Assembly: GCA_002110485.1 (NCBI GenBank)
Contig: MOWL01000071.1
Location: 62,001 to 126,000 of the forward strand
DNA length: 64,000 nucleotides
From: Emergomyces orientalis
Taxonomy: Eukaryota; Ascomycota; Eurotiomycetes; Onygenales; Ajellomycetaceae
Direction: 5' to 3'
Shown: in pieces, positions 21,812 through 34,100 of the stretch
Layout of the letters: each line of letters opens with the position of its first letter
How positions within the stretch are numbered: position 1 is the first letter of the stretch
Made by a program: the position numbers and the translations under genes
The notes under the pieces: generated by a model
Seen by the model: only the letters and a program-made list of their open reading frames with translations
Database searches by the model: none
What the model was told of the DNA's origin: nothing

Positions 21812-22663
21812 ATGATGTCAACAACAAATGCAACTCCCTCCTTCAACCCCGCAACCTACCCAGACCTAAAAGGCAAAGTTGTCCTACTAACGGGCATCGG
21901 ACAATCTGGTGACCCAGACATGTGGGGTAACGGCGCTGCAGCGGCCCGCGTCCTGGCCGCCAACGGAGCCAAAGTATTCGGCTGCGACCTCCATTTCTCC
22001 GCTGCACAACATACGCAGCGCCGCATCGAAGCAGAGGGGGGCGAATGCACTGTGACAAGCGCTGACGTCACTAAGGATGCCGATGTGAAGGCGCTGGTGG
22101 AAGCGTGCCTGGCGCGCTACGGCGGCCGCATCGATATTTTGGTCAACAACGTTGGACGTTCGGAGCCTGGTGGGCCTGCGGAAATGTCTGAGCAAACATG
22201 GGACCGGCAAACGGACGTTAATTTGAAATCGGTGTACTTGTGCTGTCACCACGTGCTGCCAATCATGGAGGGCCAGGAGGGTGGTGGTACAATTGTCAAC
22301 GTTTCCTCAATTGCGGGGATGCGCTATATCGGCAAGCCACAGGTGGCATATAGTGCGACGAAGGCGGCGGTGATTCAGTTCACCAAGGCCACTGCGGTGA
22401 TTTATGCAAAGAGGGGTGTTAGGTTGAATGTGGTTGTGCCTGGTTTGATCCATTCACCCCTTGTCGGGCTGCTGGCGGAGAAGTATGCCGGAGGTGATTT
22501 GGAGGGGTTTGTGGAGAAGAGACATCAGGCTGTACCGATGGGGCGGATGGGGGATTCGTTTGACGTTGCGTATTCAGTAGCTTTCTTGGCTTCTGATCAG
22601 GCGAAATATATCACAGGACAGAAAATCGTTGTGGATGGGGGGATCACTGCGTCTACCGGTTAG
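21812..22663 (+). CDS. Short-chain dehydrogenase/reductase (classical SDR fold)
   Basis: A single exon of 283 residues from the first ATG at 21812 (ATG also at 21815). SDR features are present: VVLLTGIG near residue 26 beginning the NAD(P)-binding site, CDLHFS at the end of strand 2, SADVTKDADV, the NNVG motif, catalytic Ser in VNVSSIAG, and the YSATK catalytic Tyr–Lys pair at ~179–183. The C-terminus has VVPGLIHSPL and ITGQKIVVDGG. The glycine-rich loop is unusual: TGIGQSGDPDMWGNG is longer than the standard TGxxxGxG. Substrate is not predictable. Coding GC is high compared with the flanks. It converges on the phospholipase C gene. Confidence 0.9.
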   Translation: MMSTTNATPSFNPATYPDLKGKVVLLTGIGQSGDPDMWGNGAAAARVLAANGAKVFGCDLHFSAAQHTQRRIEAEGGECTVTSADVTKDADVKALVEACLARYGGRIDILVNNVGRSEPGGPAEMSEQTWDRQTDVNLKSVYLCCHHVLPIMEGQEGGGTIVNVSSIAGMRYIGKPQVAYSATKAAVIQFTKATAVIYAKRGVRLNVVVPGLIHSPLVGLLAEKYAGGDLEGFVEKRHQAVPMGRMGDSFDVAYSVAFLASDQAKYITGQKIVVDGGITASTG

Positions 22664-23878
22664 TTGGGAATGATGTATCTGTGGGCAATGTCGTCGTAGT
22701 GAAAAACTGCGCAATCTTTTGGGATTCACATTATAGACAGGTTAGGAAGTATGTTTTGTTTATTGATCATGGTAATGATGCGACTTCAATATTAGAATCC
22801 AAAGGGTTCAATCTTAGGCTGCTGGATGTTCGTGCTGATAGGATATTTATAAGACATGCCCAATCCTGAAAATACTACACGCTTAAGAACGGTGATCAAG
22901 CCACAACTTGTGGAACATTAGAATTACATTATTTGCGTATTGTGTAGAGGTAATTGAATAATATCAGAATGACCAAGCTGTAAAAACTTTAAAATCATAA
23001 CATCTCAATGCGATGCGTGCGCGATGCAAGCATCATAGTAGATTTATGACTGAGGAGGATACATCCCACAGGTAAATGCATAAATGAACATGTATTCAAC
23101 TAGAGAATTGTTCATCCACTCCCTCTTTCTTCCTGGAGTGAATGCAGATATGAGAAACACAAGAATTAACTCAGTTCAGCGGAAATAGAACATGAGTGGG
23201 AAAAATATGTGATATAATAAGGTAAACAATTAAAGATAGTGTCAGGAATGGTATAGCACATGGGTTAAAAAAAGATATTTAACAATACATCAGGGATATC
23301 AGAAGGGGAAAAAAGAACGTTACATACACCTCCTGCAATCCATATAGATAGACGAACGCAAGAAGAAAACAACACACTAAAGGGAGAGTTCATAACCATA
23401 TGGTGTACTGCTTAATTATAGAAAGAAAATGAGACATTTGGCTGTTGACAAGCATAATAGTGCTAGAGAAGAAGAAAAGACGAAGAAATAAGCGAGCCAA
23501 TCCCTCGCCAAACACAATGTGTTCCCATTCTATCCCGTATCTTTCCCGTAGTATGCAAATTGAAGTTTCGAAATAATGTTATTGATACCAGACTTGTTGG
23601 CAAACTTCCTAATCTGAAAATAATTTCGCGAGGCAAAAGAAAGAAAAACAAAAAAAAGAAACGCCGTTCCGCTTTAATTTTGAACTAGGATTATCAATGT
23701 CGTCACGTGTCGTTAAGTGTATCCATATATGGATAGATGGTGTAATGAAGAGTCGAGCCAGTCGAGTCCATTATCACCGCTTCCCAAACGCCGCTTGGTG
23801 AGGTATTAAATCCGCCAAGTGGAGGATGGGGGAAAGAATGTGGCAAAAAATGCTTTTTCGAGCTTTTCATTCCATCTT
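22664..23878. other. Intergenic between convergent SDR and PLC genes
   Basis: AT-rich 3' flanks; no coding region supported. Several A-rich tracts occur around 23630–23665. Confidence 0.45.
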
Positions 23879-26800
23879 TTATGCTGGAGATGGAAGAGTA
23901 TAAGAAGAGCTATCAGTTGAAGAAGACTCTTTGTTTCGGGAACGAGGCTCTTCTGGTTTTCGAGTTGCGTCCTTCCCCTTTTCCCGATCTCGATCACTGT
24001 CCCTGTCTTTGTCCCTCTCGGTCGGTGATGTGCGTTTGGACAATGTGTGCCTAATCTGCCTTATAATGCCTTTCTGATCTCCTCTCCACCCTTCGAAACC
24101 AGCCCGCTGGGCCGGAACAGGGTCTAATTTAGTGATTTTGCAGAAAAGGGTCGAGAATAGATATTGGTCACCGCTCGCGTCATAGAGAGGTAGATATCTG
24201 TATCCTTGGGAGAGACTACTGAGCTTTGCGGTGAAAGTGGCAAGCTGCACGCTGTTGTTACCACCGAAACTACGTCCATCAGGAGAGTTACGGACGACCC
24301 AACGTACGAAGACGAGATCAGGGTACTTTGTTTCCAGGGACAATTTGAATTGGTCATTAAACACTGGGTTGTAGCCATTCTGCTGTTCGATCTTTGTCCG
24401 ACGACGATGGGGTTGACCGATACCAGACATGCCGTTGCGGGCAGAAGTATTAACACCGCCTTCGCCGAATGCAAGGCCTTTCTTTTTATCATCGGCGCAG
24501 AACATCTCAATTTCGACGTACGGATTAATACTATCGTCAGGTCCCATTCCTGACAATCTTGGGAGCTGCTGTGCGGAGATGATATCTACCGTGAACGTGA
24601 CCAACTTCCTGTCGACCTTAGGCTTTGAATCGCAACTCAGAGCAATAGACCTGGGAGAGGGAGATGTTCGTAGACTATCCGGCTTGAGAACATAGCCAGT
24701 CTGATCGGTGCCAGAAGCAAACATTGCCTGGTTCATCTGCATGCCGACATCATAGGTTTGCCAGTTCATTGCTACCATCTGCACACCTCGCCTCCAGAAA
24801 ATATTTGGATCAAAATTCGATGAGCGAACGCGAAATTTCGACGGATAGACGCGCGTAATGAAAGATTTGTTATGGGCTTCGAGAAGTGCCTTGTTATCCG
24901 AATCCCCGCATAACCGTTCGAAGGCCTTCTCAGCGAAAGAGTATACATGATTAAACTTCTTGCTTTCTGAAGAATTGAAACTGTGAAACTTATATCCCCG
25001 AGAGTAAACCCCAAGCTCAGCAAGTTCCCTGGTGATTCGACTTTTTTGTCTTCTCTTTTCTTTCCTCGTCGACGCTAAGAGTTGGCCGACATCGCTGTCC
25101 TCGGACGCACTGCTCATACTTGTCGTTGTGAGTGATCGTCTTCCAGGGGTCCAGGATGGCAAGCTACCAGAGTCGACCGATTGATTTGTCTGCGAAATGG
25201 GCATTGATAGGCTACTGCCCTCTGGGAGAGTAGGACGAACAAACGGCGAGCTAGAGCTGCGTTTTCGGCCGGTAATTTGTGCATTTGAAGAGGCCAACTG
25301 CTGTTCCTCGTCCGCGGTTTTCACTTTTATCAAGATGCGATGCTTTAGGTCATCTGGGCAAGGCAGTATCGGGCAATTGGTCAAAAGAGGCTGAAGGAGA
25401 AGCTTGTCGCCAAACGTCTCCTTCATGATTTCCACCATCGCTAGTTGTTGAATTGGGGAACAATGAACTTCAAGCGAAAGTATCAATGGATACTCTGACG
25501 CTTGAAACGCATACCGGTTGATAACATTAATACAGTCTGCGAATAAGACACTCTTCGTCATGGTATGGCCATGTGAGACAGTCGGACGGCCATCGGCGCC
25601 ATCCCAGCAGTCAATCTCTACACAGCGGCAGCCATTTTGAAGAGCAGTGATGTAGGCTTCAGTGCTGGATTCCCCAACAACTTGTCTTCCAAGTAAATAC
25701 GTGTTATGTGAACTCGAGATGAAGTATTCGTTAAGAGGTCTGTCAAATTTGGGAGGAGAGTGTCGTAATGGGTATACGCTATTTTTTGGAGATATTAAAA
25801 ATGCCGAAAACGCGTCTAAGTCCATCCGGGCATCTGGGGAATTGCGTGGTTCTGCCCTTTGCTTGGAGCTGCGAACGATAGATTCGAAGGTTGAGCACCA
25901 GTAGTTTTTATTATCCTCCACATTTTCGCATTGAAACTCGCGGAGAAAATCGAGGAACTCGTCCAATGTTAATCCCTGAATAGGGTCTGTTGCGATAGAC
26001 CGGAATATTTCTCGAACATCCTTGCGATCCCTCAATCGTTGAAGGAAATCTTTAAATTGGGTAAAATTTAATCGGCCCTTCCGCTCCGTATCTGCTTTTG
26101 TGATTTGGGCCCTTAGCATATTTTTGGAGCAATTTATATGTAGACTTTGACAAAGGCTTTCAATGGCATTCCGGTCAAGGGATTCTTCGCTAGGATCTAG
26201 CACCCGCCGAGCCATTTCACGTTGCCAGTGAGCTTTTAGAACACTCTCACTCTGAGAGCCGGCCAGGCCAGCCATGAGACCAATTCGGTATCTAGAGATA
26301 CCCTCCAAGGTATTCGTCCACAGCTCGAAAGTGGCTTTATTCGGAGCGATAAGGTGCATCGTTTTTATGGGCTTGTTTTTGGACTGCTCGGGGTTTGTGA
26401 AGATAATGGTGAACCACAAATTTTCGAGATTTTCAGGAATATCATGCTCCTCCCGATAGTTGCGAGCATCCAGACCAGTTCGTATTTGTTTAATATCATC
26501 GATGTAAAGTCTTTTGGCTGGATTTGACAAGTCCCAATAAACCTTGGCGGAATGTAAATCGAGAAAAAATGTTACCATCTTTGTCTTATGCTTGGTTACT
26601 TTAGTCAGAAGTGAACCACGATGCAGAATCGAATCCAGCTTAGGTGCAATGCATGCATGAGTGGAAGCCACAGACACGCTGTATCCATTGGTGGCACCAT
26701 CTGCTTCAGGGTTGCACCACGTGCCCAGATAATCGCAAAGTTCTTCCTCTTCTTCATAGTTTGAATCCAAGCCACTATCACGAGATGTTGTCGCCCCAGT

Positions 26801-27352
26801 TTTACTGTCACTTCTCCTTCGCATAATCACAGGGCCAGAGCTGTTATCTCGCTTATCATGGTGAGATGTCGATTGTCTTCGACGAGTGAGTTTGTTTGCA
26901 GTTCCTCTGGATAACCTCCGCATAAGCCCAGGTGCTTTGTTGCAGGCGATAATGTTCCCGTTGCCATCCGCACCAGATGGAGGAGCATTAGTGGGCTGTG
27001 TAGGAATTGCCATAACACTCTCGGGGAGTTCAAGGGGGACAGGAGATCCAAGCGCAAATGTTGAGCCGAATGTATGACGAACGACAGGATTCTGTGGGGA
27101 GTCGGCGAAGCCGTTGAGGGAGAAAGTGGATGGGCTGGGTGCACTTGAAAAATGGGTAGGAAGGCCAGGAGAAGTTTTCGATGCCCCTGAAAAACCAATT
27201 CCGGAAACTGAGGGAGCAGATGAACTAAAGGTAGAAGCAGACAAAACATCTTGAAACGGAATTCTGCGAGGGACCTGGGAAGGAGGAGATTTTGACCGGG
27301 AATAGGAGTTGTCTTTTATGGTCGAGGGGGAGGGCCACCCGCCAGATGCCAT
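23879..27352 (-). CDS. PLC1: Phosphoinositide-specific phospholipase C, delta type
   Basis: A single uninterrupted exon encodes 1157 residues from the ATG at 27350–27352; the frame upstream has no ATG before a stop. In order: a ~200-residue Ser/Pro-rich N-terminus, a PH-like domain (~245–350), EF-hand region (~385–485), catalytic X box (~540–690) with both catalytic histidines (SSSHNTYL and VSHGHTMTKS) and the metal-binding VEIDCWDG, a Ser-rich linker, Y box (~775–890; ELGVYSRGYKFHSF, NWQTYDVGMQMNQAMF), C2 domain (~915–1075; DDSINPYVEIEMFC) and a charged RDKDRDSDRDREK-rich tail. It hydrolyses PIP2 to IP3 and diacylglycerol at the plasma membrane, Ca2+-dependently. The long N- and C-terminal extensions exceed yeast Plc1. 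Confidence 0.95.
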   Translation of the reverse strand: MASGGWPSPSTIKDNSYSRSKSPPSQVPRRIPFQDVLSASTFSSSAPSVSGIGFSGASKTSPGLPTHFSSAPSPSTFSLNGFADSPQNPVVRHTFGSTFALGSPVPLELPESVMAIPTQPTNAPPSGADGNGNIIACNKAPGLMRRLSRGTANKLTRRRQSTSHHDKRDNSSGPVIMRRRSDSKTGATTSRDSGLDSNYEEEEELCDYLGTWCNPEADGATNGYSVSVASTHACIAPKLDSILHRGSLLTKVTKHKTKMVTFFLDLHSAKVYWDLSNPAKRLYIDDIKQIRTGLDARNYREEHDIPENLENLWFTIIFTNPEQSKNKPIKTMHLIAPNKATFELWTNTLEGISRYRIGLMAGLAGSQSESVLKAHWQREMARRVLDPSEESLDRNAIESLCQSLHINCSKNMLRAQITKADTERKGRLNFTQFKDFLQRLRDRKDVREIFRSIATDPIQGLTLDEFLDFLREFQCENVEDNKNYWCSTFESIVRSSKQRAEPRNSPDARMDLDAFSAFLISPKNSVYPLRHSPPKFDRPLNEYFISSSHNTYLLGRQVVGESSTEAYITALQNGCRCVEIDCWDGADGRPTVSHGHTMTKSVLFADCINVINRYAFQASEYPLILSLEVHCSPIQQLAMVEIMKETFGDKLLLQPLLTNCPILPCPDDLKHRILIKVKTADEEQQLASSNAQITGRKRSSSSPFVRPTLPEGSSLSMPISQTNQSVDSGSLPSWTPGRRSLTTTSMSSASEDSDVGQLLASTRKEKRRQKSRITRELAELGVYSRGYKFHSFNSSESKKFNHVYSFAEKAFERLCGDSDNKALLEAHNKSFITRVYPSKFRVRSSNFDPNIFWRRGVQMVAMNWQTYDVGMQMNQAMFASGTDQTGYVLKPDSLRTSPSPRSIALSCDSKPKVDRKLVTFTVDIISAQQLPRLSGMGPDDSINPYVEIEMFCADDKKKGLAFGEGGVNTSARNGMSGIGQPHRRRTKIEQQNGYNPVFNDQFKLSLETKYPDLVFVRWVVRNSPDGRSFGGNNSVQLATFTAKLSSLSQGYRYLPLYDASGDQYLFSTLFCKITKLDPVPAQRAGFEGWRGDQKGIIRQIRHTLSKRTSPTERDKDRDSDRDREKGKDATRKPEEPRSRNKESSSTDSSSYTLPSPA

Positions 27353-28140
27353 TACAAACAGCCGTTCTAGGAGGGGGGAAGGGTCCAATGCACGCGACTC
27401 TGCAGGGACTGCCGTTGAACGGTTGATATTCAAAGTGTACCAACTTTAAATCGTCACCATTGATGGTTTATGCAAGGCAAATAATTGGGAATGGAATTGG
27501 GAAAGGCTAAGAGGCCAGTCGTGTTTGTCGTTCCGTTCTTGTTTCCCGAGAAAGTAAAGCAGTGATTCGACTGGCTCGCACGTAGAGGAGGGTTGCGATT
27601 GAGTGTCGTTGTAGCAAAGGTGTCCCTACCACGTTTGCCAAAATTTTGATACCTGCATATTGACCTGCAATATTTTGCGTCAAGCTCTTCTAGAGGCTGT
27701 TTGCGAATGATCTGATGCCTACTACTCGGTTTGAGCAGCACCAAGACCCTAACAGTTTCTCCGTTAACGAGAAAAATGTTTGTTGCACGTATCACCTCAC
27801 TTGTCCTCCGGTTCCGGCCCAAAGTTTGCTTCGCCTTTCCTCTCTTGTAATATACCTTCCGGCGTATTTTGCTCGCGCTTCGAAAGGATCAAATTTGTGG
27901 GGACGGTTCTTTTTCGATGGGGTGGTAGTTGATCTGCAGGCTATATGGGAGGCGGCAAGGTATCCAATCGAGCTTGTAGATCGCCACGGGGACGAATACT
28001 TTGTGGCTGAGAATGAGTATCTTGTATTCGTAATGAAATTAATAAGAGAGTTGGAGAAGAATGAAGGGTTGAGGCGGATGAGGAAATATGGAGCTAGGAA
28101 TGAAAGGCACTTACGTCCTCCTTTTATCTAGCAGCTCTGG
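27353..28140. other. PLC upstream region with an uncertain open frame
   Basis: A plus-strand frame at 27715–28131 (138 codons) ends in a charged helical segment (ENEYLVFVMKLIRELEKNEG) but overlaps the presumed PLC promoter and shows no known domain. A minus-strand frame covers 27454–27822. Neither is called as a gene. Confidence 0.3.
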
Positions 28141-31100
28141 CAAAGCCTATGGTTTCGGGCTCTGGAAAGTATTTTGACCAGTTTCCAGGAAGGTCCCTGT
28201 GCACAAGACTCAATTCCCAGAAGAATAGCTCGTTTGAGGCGGGGTGCGCCAACTATTGCAGGGCGAAAATAGGGTGCCAGGGATCGGTGCGTCAAACCAG
28301 CTGGCGCCGGTTCTCAACGAATGATTGTAGCGCCCAATGCAGTACACGGGCTCGAGCTATGCAGGTGAGTTCGTGGAGGAGGGTTTGCGTCCTGGTTAAA
28401 CGGGGTTAGATGGTTCGACGATCACGGCGACGAGGCGCTGTTATTTTGGCGGTGTTTGCTGCAGGGTCTTGGGGTTGAATCATGCGAGGGCGACAACCAA
28501 GGGTTGCAGCAGAAGGAAGAGTAAGGAGCGATGGAAGGCGCAGGAAGCTGATGTATCTTGTGTCAAACAGAGGTACAACATGGAGGAGAAGAAGAATCAG
28601 GAAGAGACAGGAAAGAAAGGTGGATTTTTTTAAAAAATAAAAAATAAAAAAACAAAAGACAGAAAGGGATTGGACTGGCATCGGGATTGAATGCTTTTAG
28701 CGATGGGATCAAGGATTAATTTCTGTTTCCCCCAGTCGACGTCGTCGTGCATAAGACGATGGCTCTTCGACGTTGTTCCGTACCGTACCAATACCGCCAC
28801 TTAGATACGGTGTGTATTGACAGGCTGTATGGGTATGGTACTAAGGGTATTATTGCCAATACGGCGCCCCTTGGTAACTCTCGTACTCGTTTTTTGTATT
28901 CTATTAATTAATTAAATGCTTTCACAAAAGTTGTATGGGATTCTGTCCCTGTGAGCAGTCGCCTGCTCGGGCAAAATTCAATAGCCTATTGGGCAGCCAT
29001 TTTCGCGATTACAATCAGACACTGTGTTCTGTTCTTCTGTTCTCTTCTGTTCTATGGACTGGACGATTAAATTCCAACAAAAGGCATCAGGCGATGAATT
29101 ATGAAATACAGGCGGATCTTCGAGGATGAGCCATCAGCCTATCAGATTGTCAGCTAAACCAGCTCCGCTGTTTCATGATTCTTCCACTAGGCTCTGTGTG
29201 CGGCCACATTCACCAACTACCAAAATCATACCTATTGTGATTTCAGGTCTCACATGTGTAGGCAAAGACTCAATATCACTCGTCGCTAATCGAATGCCGG
29301 AATTGTGAGTTTTTGAGGCCTTCTCCGTTTTTGTACATTTTTACCAAGACTGTGTTCCGCATCTGCGTAGCCTCGTATAGGCTAACTCAGGCTCAGGCGC
29401 TTTTGCCTGACAACTTCTCCTCCCCAAATCCACAAAGATTTTTATTTTCTTTGTAATAATGAGAAAAGCCAAAAAGGAGGGTTGGAAGACCAAGTCGTGT
29501 TATGGCTACCAACTATCCTGGTCATCATCAAAACCTCCATTCCTATTAAACTTTCAGAAACGAAATGGCGGTGGAGTCTGTTCCCAGTCCAAGGGTCGTC
29601 AGCTGGGGGTTTTGGTACGAGATCAAACACCGCAGATTCGGTATCCCCCGCAACAAATTCCCCATCATCCCAGCCTTTGCTGAGGCTGTGACTGTGGCTT
29701 AATTGTCGCAATTGGCCGTGAGGAATGAATGGGTTAAGGTTGCTGGTGCGATCCATCATTCTGGCCAAGAGCCCATTTTTCTTTTCTTCCTGCTCAATCT
29801 GCTTAATCTGCTTGCCAGCCTTACGGTGCCAGTGCCAGCGCTCCCGAAAATCAGAGATAGCGGCTGCTTGGCATGTCTTGGTCGCCCGAATACTTGGGAA
29901 TTCCGTTTGCACCAGAGGATATATAATTAGAATTCTACAGTGGCCCTTTTGTTATTGAAATAATTGACTGCTCTGGTTTGATAGATATCTCACAAACTCG
30001 TCCAACAACCCTCGTTGGGTCGATCATAAAACTGGACTTATTATTTTTGCTTTTGTTGGATGATCCCCTCCCAGCGTCAGGGGGAACAGTTTTGCGGAAC
30101 CAAAACAAACCGTCGCCGAGGTGTCAACAGGTGCCGGAGGCGACTTCAGTTACTACTAATTAACTGGGCGTTGTCCTGTTTGACCTCTATTCTATCTTGG
30201 CCCTGTTCCTGGTTCCACTTTTGGACTGTTGGCCCAGAATACAATCTCACCGACAAATCAACAACACTTTCTTGCCCGGAGGATAAGCAGAAGACCGCAA
30301 CGATAATCAGAGAGGTGGGCAATCAGAACAGGCTCTGAGGATGAAAGTTTCTTTCAAGCAAATGCTCAACCGGCCAAAGAGCGAGTCAGGCAACAACAAG
30401 GCAGTGGATGGGGTTGGAAAAACCGCCCATTGGAAACTTAAGTAAGCCCTTTTCAGCATCCAACGGATAACTATTAGAACCGCCGTAAGAGTATGTATGG
30501 TTACAGGAGTGTAATCTAAGTTTTAACGTTCTGTAATAATACACGTCGATCCATACGGTTTCGCGTTACATGGCCCAACTGCCGACTTGAACGGGGATGA
30601 CAATCATAAAAAACATTTTCTCGCTACAATTTTTCCCCTTCTCCCTTCGGCCCTTCATGAATACCAGCGGCCTGAACCTAAAAAAACTTAGAGGCACCAA
30701 GAAACGTGGCACTGAACACATTCCGCCGAATCAGAATAGCCACCCGCCGCGCCCATTGAGACATGCATACACTTCAGATGGGGCATCAGCTCCGCTTGGT
30801 ATAAATATAGAACGAGAGGAAGAATGCTCCGCTCGTAAAACCTATCCCAGGTATGGGTCGGATGGCTACAGGAGCGAGGAGAGAGTGGACCAAAAAAAAA
30901 AAAAAAAATTTTCCCCGACAGGCCGAACTGTTCAGGCAAAGTTTAGGCTGTGAGTCATGACATCATAGAGATCCTCTTTGTTTACACAATAAATGCATTA
31001 TCTGCAGCATATAATACTAACAAATACTGACTGCCCGGAAGTATCATTATTTAATATCATCCTGTACAAGTAATAATACATATCATTTATGTTCCTTTCG

Positions 31101-34100
31101 ATCATCAGGCAGCCCACGGGTTTCCACTTGGAATGCCCTGTCCATCAGTCATTTGGTTTTTGTTGCATGAGCTGAAAACGACACTTGGGATGCCTATGCA
31201 TAGGTAGGCGTACAAGATGCGGGGCCACGGGATTAGGTGTCTGTTTTATCCTGCAGCAACTCGACAATACTAATAATCTCCAAGACCCTGGCGGGAGAAA
31301 TCCCACCCCCTAAAATGCGAGGCCTGGAGACGATGTTCGGGATTAACCACTGAGGAGGGGGGCCTCATCCATGTTGCTGGCTGCCCCGCACTCCCTTCAA
31401 TGCTCCCCGCATTCTGTTATTACATTAACCCAGTCAGTCGGACGGGGTGGTCTTCATTATTATAATTATTAATATTAATTTTATTCAGTTATGTTTGCAA
31501 ACTCCGTGGGCGGTCAGGACAGAAAAAGAGTCCTCAGGCAAAATTGATTAATAACTACCTTCAGGAGATAACGGATTACAATAATAATACCTAGTCACTT
31601 ACTTAATAGTTTCAAAAAAAAAATAATAATAATAATAATAATTTTGCATTCCCAAATATTCCCCACGAATTGCATACATTAACTTATATACCCCTTGCTT
31701 ATCCGCATGCTCATTACACATTAGAGGAATGATATCCGGCGCATATTCAACAAAGGCAGTCGTCTCACTTCCCTAGTACGCTGTCCGAGTCAGATACACC
31801 GCTGTGTACGGTGGGTGCCTCAGCGAGCCGTACGCCTGTGTTGAGAAACCCACGTAAATATGCATGCCCCTCCGCTGCAAGATGCAGAATGTCCAGCTGT
31901 AACTACTTAACCCATTTTCATGAATTATTGGCATCCCGCAGCGTAAAGCCTATGTGAGACAGAGCTAGCCAAAATAGAACGCTTCAAGAACTGGCTATCC
32001 ACAACCACCTCGCAAGTTCTGACCTTCAATACAACATTTTCCCGATTTCGGAAATTTCAACGCCCTTCACTCAATGTTCCTCAAACCAACTTTGAGGCGC
32101 CCAAGCAGCAGTGAGCTCCGAAACAAGCCACTCATGCTGCGAGCGTGACTTCTGCGCCACTTGGGATAGCCTATCGTATGATGCGTGGAGAGGTCCTGAG
32201 CGGCATTCTGCAGAATGAGGCTGCCACTTGACGTGACTCTCCCGCACCCTTATGCTTCTATCTTCTCTTCCCATTTTCCTTTCTTTTTCTTCTACCCCCT
32301 TTTTGCTGCCTGCATAACCTCAACTGGATGAACCTTTTATTGCCTTCAACTTTTTCATTTGGTTCCCCGCAGCCACGAGTTTTCGTTATCTTCAGCAGGG
32401 GGGTTGGGCGCCACAAGGCAGCCATTTCTTACAAAAGGCCAGTTCAGCCCAAAAATGCTGGTGGCTCACCGAACGAATATGCGTCAACTTCTAGAAACTA
32501 ACTACATAACGACCTGCGTACAGACCAACGTAGACTTTTATCAATTATTGTTTTATTCATCATGCTTGTCAGCGACACGTGCACTTCGCTACGGCATACG
32601 TACACACATACATACGCACTCCTCTGTACCTAAATATAAATGTAGCCACGGAGTCCGCGCAAGTCTGCGTTGACTAATTATAGCATTGGCGCATACGAAG
32701 GCATGAGGCTCACTCCTTTTTTATGGCTTTTTGAAGCTCTGCTCAAGCAGCGGTTAAAGCACAACCTGTCAGCCGTCCCTCCCTCCTTATTCCTTCCGGT
32801 GGGTTACATGCCAATGGATTCAGCATTTGATGACGCAAATGTTAATGACTAATTGGAAAAAGGAGAAAGGAAAACATTTGTTTTGGAAGAGTCAAATCCT
32901 TCGTATATGCATGTGGCTATCCGTTCAGCTCCGCTCTTACTTTTTTTTGTCTTCGCTTTTCAAGTTTGCATCGCTTCATTTTACTCGGATCCCTTTAGTA
33001 GCTCTACAGAATGTCAACATACCTGAGACGCTGAGTAAGGCTCCCCAAGTGGTGAAGAGAAATTTACATCTAGAAAAGGGGCCAGAGATTTCACTCTCCC
33101 ATCCCTTTTTGTAAGATTGCACCTTGTGAGAGGCAGCAACTATGATATCGGGCATCTGTCATTACGGTTTACACATACCTAGCTGTTTACGCCTAACGGT
33201 ATAGGTGCCTACGTGAAAACCCACCTCCTCCATATTGAATCGAACCTTTCCCACACTGTGGCGACAAGGCCAATACGTTGAGAGAAAATATTTTGGAGCC
33301 CGCAAGGTCCCATAAATACCTGAGGAATATGTAGGGTTTCAATATACAACAACCCTTTGAGGAGCATTCCATTACGATCGCACTTCTGCTTTTTTTTCAC
33401 TCTTCTTAAGGGTTTTATATAAAGTACGGGAACATATTTCAGTTATATTTTTGGTACATCCAAGACCGAACATTGCCTCTTTGATGCACTATCACACGTG
33501 GAATTTCGGCCGAAGGATCGCGCGATGGTTCCGCGAGTCACAGAAAGGCCAGAAGGAAAGAAGAAAAGATTTTAAAGTATGATGTGGTATAAAAACATTA
33601 AGTTAATGATCACCGGAGAGGGGAAAAATTATCACACCTTGCTTACCCTGTCCATGCATCTAAGTATTGCAAAATGCGAAATCAAAACATGTGCAGCATG
33701 TAGACGTATGTCCGTGTTCTGTGTACGTATATACGTGCATTCTCCGCAGCATACATTTGGATCTCCCTTCTATTTTATCACAGTTGGATGCACTATGGTT
33801 GAGGCTACGGGAATAACGGCTAACCCTGGTCCAGGTACTGCACTTTATAACGACGAAAAGTGAAAAATGCGGAATGTATTGAACGAATTAGTCATTGAGG
33901 ATACTGGCACATTTAACTGGCATCTTGTCATCGGAAAATTTCAGTAGGTGCCTAGGCAAATCCTAACTTTATGAGTTTGTATTTAGAGCGTACAATAAGC
34001 AGAGTGCTGTTCCGCCTTGAATGTTGCGTTATATACAGTACCTTGGTCAGTCTTCTTTATTGTCGTGGCCTCCAGATCGCGGTCCCAACGCGCTGTCCCC

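Noticed and set aside
27715..28131. 138-codon plus-strand frame upstream of PLC
   Set aside because: No domain, no splice support, and it overlaps the presumed PLC promoter; kept only as a note.
30888..30908. A-run as a possible retrotransposon tail
   Set aside because: No element body, target-site duplication or RT-like frame next to it.
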